Shown: one piece after another, positions 60,339 through 64,000 of the stretch
Layout: each line of letters starts with the position of its first letter
Position numbering within the stretch: position 1 is the first letter of the stretch
Made by a program: the position numbers and the translations under genes
Assembly (NCBI RefSeq): GCF_009389715.1
Contig: NW_024068488.1
Coordinates: forward strand, 1 to 64,000
Source of the DNA: Phoenix dactylifera
Lineage: Eukaryota > Streptophyta > Magnoliopsida > Arecales > Arecaceae
Direction of reading: 5' to 3'
Length of the DNA stretch: 64,000 nucleotides
The notes under the pieces: model-generated
Databases searched by the model: none
What the model was told of the DNA's origin: nothing
What the model saw: the letters and a program-made list of their open reading frames with translations, nothing else

Positions 60339-61784
60339 TGTTGCCCAGAGATGGTCACCCAAGAGGGGGGTGAATTGGGTGTTTTAAAATTTTTAGTCTA
60401 ATTAAACAATACACACAAGTGTAGGTGCAAAAATAAACTTAAAGTGGTAAGCACAATCAATCGCAAACACAGAGGTTTTATGGTGGTTCGGAGCTTCCAC
60501 TGCTCCTACATCCACTCCCCAAACACCTTTGGAAATTTTCCACTATAATCGGCGATTACAGTCCGGTAGTTTTTCGAGTGAACTACCCAACTCGTTGTTT
60601 TAACCTAGGCTAACAACGAACCCTACACTCCCCCAATTTAAACTAGGCTTGGGACGCCTAACCCTTGTTCCAAGTCCCTTGACTGGAACAAGCACAATGT
60701 TCAAGAGTTTTACAAGAATTTAAAAGCTTCTATGAAAGCAAATAAATCGATAAAGAACAACAAAACCGGAAGAACCCTCTTTGCCGTTGAAAGCTTGGAT
60801 GATGGTGGTTCTTCCGATGTGGATCACGTCGGCTTGAATGCAAGCTTTGATTGCCGAGTGGGAGTGAGTAGATGAGCACGAAATCAGATGAAGAAGGCCT
60901 AAATGCACTTGATTTCTCCTCTTGAAAGCACCAACTCCCTTGAGACTCTCTCTCTTTCTTCTCTCTTGAATGCTTTAGTGTTAGGTTGGTGAGAAGTTAT
61001 TTTTATGCACTTAAAAACTCCTTTTATAGTTCTGCAAGCAATAGATCCGTTAGAAACAAAAATAGAGCCGTTAGGATTTCAAACAAAACCTGCGAAAATG
61101 TGTCAGTCGCGTCCCAGGCATTCCGGAGACGTCTCCGCTTGAACGAGAGACGTCTCGGCTATATAAAAAATCTTTCGACAATGTCGGAGTCAACTCGGCG
61201 CTTTCTGGGGACGACTCCGAAGAAGAACAGTCCGATTTCTTGTTTTTCTGTTTTTCTGAGAGAGCCGGCTCGCATCCCTCGGGGGGACGTCTCGGGATTT
61301 TTGTGCTTTATACGTGGGGACGACTCCGCAACGTCGGAGACGGCTCCGACGTTTTTTCAACGAAAAGCGGGTCCTCTAGAATCCCTGAGAGAGTCGGCTC
61401 CGCGTCCTTCGAAGACGACTCGCGCGCATCCCTTAAAATCGGCCTTTCTGCCGTCTTTGAGAGAGTCGACTCTGGAAAGCCGGGAGTCGACTCCGACCCT
61501 GCGAGACGCCTCGGCAGGTGCTGGGGACGTCTCCAGACGTCCCAGCTTCTTCTCTACGTGCCAGAGACGTCTCTGGAACAAGCCGGAGACGTCTCGGCTG
61601 CCCCTGATCTGTTTTCTTCATCTCAAAAATCTTCAATAAATCCACCGAAGAATACGGGAACATGCCTTGACAATACTTAAAAATATTCTTAGTTATACAC
61701 CTGAAATGCTCAAGTAAATTGTCAATATAAAGGGAATTATACTCTAGTGTTTTGTATTCATCAAAATCCATTAGGGGGTCAACA
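60339..61784 (-). repeat. 3' LTR of SIRE-like Copia element
   Basis: 1446 bp. On the minus strand it starts TGTTGACCCC and ends GGGCAACA. Just outside, the minus strand reads CATCAAAAAGGGGGAGAT, the polypurine tract characteristic of SIRE/Maximus elements. It contains the GGTTCGGAGC block and a palindrome array at 61130-61590. Confidence 0.85.
61130..61590. repeat. Array of GAGACGTCTC / GAGTCGACTC palindromes
   Basis: About 18-20 copies of 10-nt palindromes. GAGACGTCTC-type copies predominate at both ends and GAGTCGACTC-type copies in the middle, with intermediates such as GAGACGGCTC and GACGACTCCG. Confidence 0.8.
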
Positions 61785-61803
61785 ATCTCCCCCTTTTTGA
61801 TGA
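61785..61803 (-). promoter_or_regulatory. Polypurine tract of SIRE-like element
   Basis: The minus strand reads CATCAAAAAGGGGGAGAT directly before the 3' LTR start. Confidence 0.85.
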
Positions 61804-62713
61804 TGACAAAACACTGAGTATATGCAAAATTTAAAATTAAACATATACATAGTATTTGATCAGATGTACAAGTATTGTGTTTTGGTTAGAGCTAGATACA
61901 GTATGCATAATTCAATATAGTCAATTGTCAGTTCTATCCTTATGCATAAGCATTGATCTTAGTAGCTCTTTGAGCAATTTTGGCATATCATCTATCACTT
62001 TTAGATTTGAATCAAGTTAAAGTGTAAATTGATGAAATATTGATGCTAAAGACAATCAAAAGCCAAATACTTTTGACTCCCCCTTTCTTTTCCAGAAGGA
62101 CAATTGTCTTTAAACCAATATTCTTTAATTTTATCTTTTCATTTTGTTGATTCTAATTAAACTTTCAAGTATGAGTGTAAATTTTGCATTTTGCATTCCA
62201 TATTGGTTCAACTCCCCCTTTTTGTCATCAACAATGAAGGGGACAAATTTTGCTTATTCCCCCAAAACGCGATGCCTATGTGAATGGTTCTACTTCCTTT
62301 TTTCAGATTTGCACATTAGAATTCGGCATTCATATTAACATGAAACATTCAATGATTTGGGAAGGTGAATTTTACTCCCCCTTTGTTTTGGAATTCATTT
62401 CAGACCATTTAAATTCAATTATTACAAGTTGTGCTCCCCTTGTTTCATATGCATTGTCAAGTTGGCAAAATAGTGAAATGGTTGCACATTGTCAAGTTTG
62501 AACATTCAAGGTATATTATGACATTTTAACATCCATGGCACATCACAATATTAGAAACATGCTCCAAGATTCAAAAAGAAAGGATATGGCATTTATATAG
62601 TATTACAACATTTGATGCCATTACAAGGATTGATTGCAAACACAAAAGAAAGAGTTTCATATAAGCCTAGGGCTTTACAAAAAGATGAACCCTAGATGTC
62701 CACAAAATGTGCC
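61804..62713 (-). other. Spacer between envelope-like ORF and 3' LTR
   Basis: Non-coding, with several C-rich runs on the plus strand (ACTCCCCCTTT near 62080, 62210 and 62375), that is, repeated purine tracts on the element strand similar to the polypurine tract. Confidence 0.6.
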
Positions 62714-64000
62714 TCACCGGCGAGCACCCTCAAGAGCCGCAGCAGCAGCCACAAACCTATTAATTGCTTCCATTAAACTTCTAAAGTTATCTCCCTGAGA
62801 CTGATTGAGTGCTCCCATTAATGCTTCAATTTCATGGGATGCCCTATCAATCCTCCCTCTAAGCTGGGCAGCCACACTGCCCAAATTGCCTCCAGGGCTC
62901 GTCAGCTCTTGAAGACTATCCGATATGATCTTCAATTCAGCTTGTATCTCACATGATCTTCTAGTTTGGTTTGATGCCACACAAACCAATTCTGACTCTA
63001 TAGCTTCCATTTGAGTTCTGATTTCTTTCAACTCTTCTAAGAGTGCTTCATGTGAAGTGCGGATAGGAGCTATCTCAGCAGAGACCACTGATCTGATTTC
63101 TTCCCTCATTTGCTGACACACCATGGATGCTAGGGTGTGCATCTGCTCATCCGACAAGAGAGTCGATCCACAAACTGGAGGAGGAGGCATGAAAGTGGAT
63201 GGTCCAGCCGAGTTGGAAGGTACATCAGGAAAAGGAAAGCTCTCCATATGATCAGTAAAGGGTATAGGGCTATGTGGAGGAGAGAGGTGGACAGGCTCCT
63301 GATGATGGATCTCAGACTCTACAGTTTGGGATTTTCTTTTATAAACCTTAACCCAAGACCCGTCTTTCTTGTGAAATTCCATCCTATGTAGTGTGCTCTC
63401 GTTATAGAAGTCAGTGTTTCTCAAGGGTTTTTCTGGCTCATTTTCAGGGATTGGAACCTTAAAATGCTTGAAAAGTAGGGTAAAGACCATCCCATACGGT
63501 ATGCTGAATCTGGAGTACCTATGACAGATTGAAATGTAGTTTAACATGAGTCTAGGAAGATTTAGGGGAATACCTAATAGGATGTGGTGCATAATGGCCA
63601 AATCTCGCTCCGAAACGAAGTCGAAGCGACCGGTTTTTGGGAACAAGACCCTGTTGATTATGCTCAAAAGCAATCTCATTTCAGCATTGAGGTCTTGGGA
63701 CTTAACAATGTCAAGAGGACCGCAGTTCTCTCTACCTAGAATTAGGTTTAAAGTAATCTCTCTTTGGGGATGTGAGGTTGGAGCCTCACCGTACTTAGGT
63801 ATTTGCAGTAAACTAGATAAAATATCCTCATTGACTTCTACCAATGTGCCTCGGACATACCCGGTGTACCCCGAGCTCCCTAAGGCCAAATTGCCAAAAA
63901 TTTCTCTCATTAGGCCAGGATAGGTAGACATGTTTAGGGAACATAGGTGTTCCCAACCTTGGGCACGGAGTCTCTCTCCAATAGAGAACCCCTCACTCGC
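62714..64000 (-). CDS. Envelope-like / putative plant transposon protein of SIRE-like element, N-terminally cut by window edge
   Basis: A frame of at least 428 codons, open to the edge of the window: upstream of the Met at 63931 it continues in frame as FSIGERLRAQGWEHLCSLN, so that Met is internal. This N-terminal block and FDFVSERDLAIMHHIL match the 'putative plant transposon protein' domain found downstream of pol in SIRE-type elements. The middle is Pro/Ser-rich (about HQEPVHLSPPHSPIPF). The C-terminal third is helical, probably coiled coil (EALLEELKEIRTQMEAIESE), and it ends ALEGARR. No clear signal peptide or membrane segment is visible in the part present, so an envelope role is only by position. 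The undisrupted frame suggests a fairly young copy. Confidence 0.75.
   Translation of the reverse strand, partial: ASEGFSIGERLRAQGWEHLCSLNMSTYPGLMREIFGNLALGSSGYTGYVRGTLVEVNEDILSSLLQIPKYGEAPTSHPQREITLNLILGRENCGPLDIVKSQDLNAEMRLLLSIINRVLFPKTGRFDFVSERDLAIMHHILLGIPLNLPRLMLNYISICHRYSRFSIPYGMVFTLLFKHFKVPIPENEPEKPLRNTDFYNESTLHRMEFHKKDGSWVKVYKRKSQTVESEIHHQEPVHLSPPHSPIPFTDHMESFPFPDVPSNSAGPSTFMPPPPVCGSTLLSDEQMHTLASMVCQQMREEIRSVVSAEIAPIRTSHEALLEELKEIRTQMEAIESELVCVASNQTRRSCEIQAELKIISDSLQELTSPGGNLGSVAAQLRGRIDRASHEIEALMGALNQSQGDNFRSLMEAINRFVAAAAALEGARR

Larger units (their letters stand above)
60339..64000 (-). mobile_element. SIRE/Maximus-like Copia element, 3' part only
   Basis: The 3' LTR, polypurine tract, about 0.9 kb of spacer and an envelope-like ORF on the minus strand. 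The pol region and 5' LTR lie beyond the right edge. It appears inserted in an older SIRE-like copy ending at 60338. Confidence 0.8.

Noticed and set aside
60986..61639. 217-codon frame in the SIRE-like LTR
   Set aside because: It is made largely of the palindromic repeat array translated into RES/TP repeats; it is open because the array lacks stop words, not because it codes.

Overview
This window is plant nuclear DNA. It has spliced genes with GT-AG introns, plant-specific families (UDP-apiose/UDP-xylose synthase, a DUF4228/PADRE protein, a class III GH18 chitinase, an arabinogalactan-peptide-like gene) and a heavy load of Copia, Athila-type Gypsy and SIRE-like LTR retrotransposons. Nothing bacterial is present. 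A monocot, perhaps a palm, is my guess from the overall look of the repeats; no single feature proves it.

Layout. 1-8816: a decayed Copia element on the minus strand, cut by the window's left edge. Its 5' LTR (6679-8816) abuts an intron of an AXS gene. 9711-10852: the last six exons of UDP-D-apiose/UDP-D-xylose synthase on the plus strand, with an apparent 1-nt deletion in the penultimate exon. 12640-14370: a short AGP-peptide-like gene flanked by GGGTC/GACCC-rich repeats. About 15450-35330: a second copy of the same Copia family, plus strand, split by a nested Athila-type Gypsy element (17865-28764, 5-bp target duplication TAAGG). The Athila element keeps gag and pol ORFs, but pol is out of frame with gag and its integrase has lost the stretch that carries the catalytic glutamate.

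36343-43093: a young, nearly intact Copia element on the minus strand with 714-bp LTRs and target duplication ATGTG. It is broken only by one in-frame amber codon and one homopolymer slip, and it sits inside an older SIRE-like LTR (about 36275-44929). That LTR and the one at 60339-61784 carry dense arrays of 10-nt palindromes (GAGTCGACTC and GAGACGTCTC). 44930-45830 is a SIRE-like gag and RNase H remnant.

46250-56400 is a gene island. It holds a 5' fragment of a dead class III chitinase, a duplicated flank with a 5'-truncated LINE inserted in one copy, a DUF4228 gene, a second copy of that flank, and one intact class III chitinase (55387-56271, minus strand). The order suggests a former tandem chitinase cluster that has shrunk to one gene. 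56400-60000 is AT-rich spacer with a possible organelle-derived patch near 57640-58085. From 60000 to the right edge lie SIRE-like Copia sequences, including an open envelope-like/putative plant transposon ORF that runs off the window.

The host genes are unrelated to one another: nucleotide-sugar metabolism, cell-wall peptide, stress-associated PADRE protein and secreted chitinase. They do not form a pathway. What joins the window together is successive transposon insertion, readable as layers.
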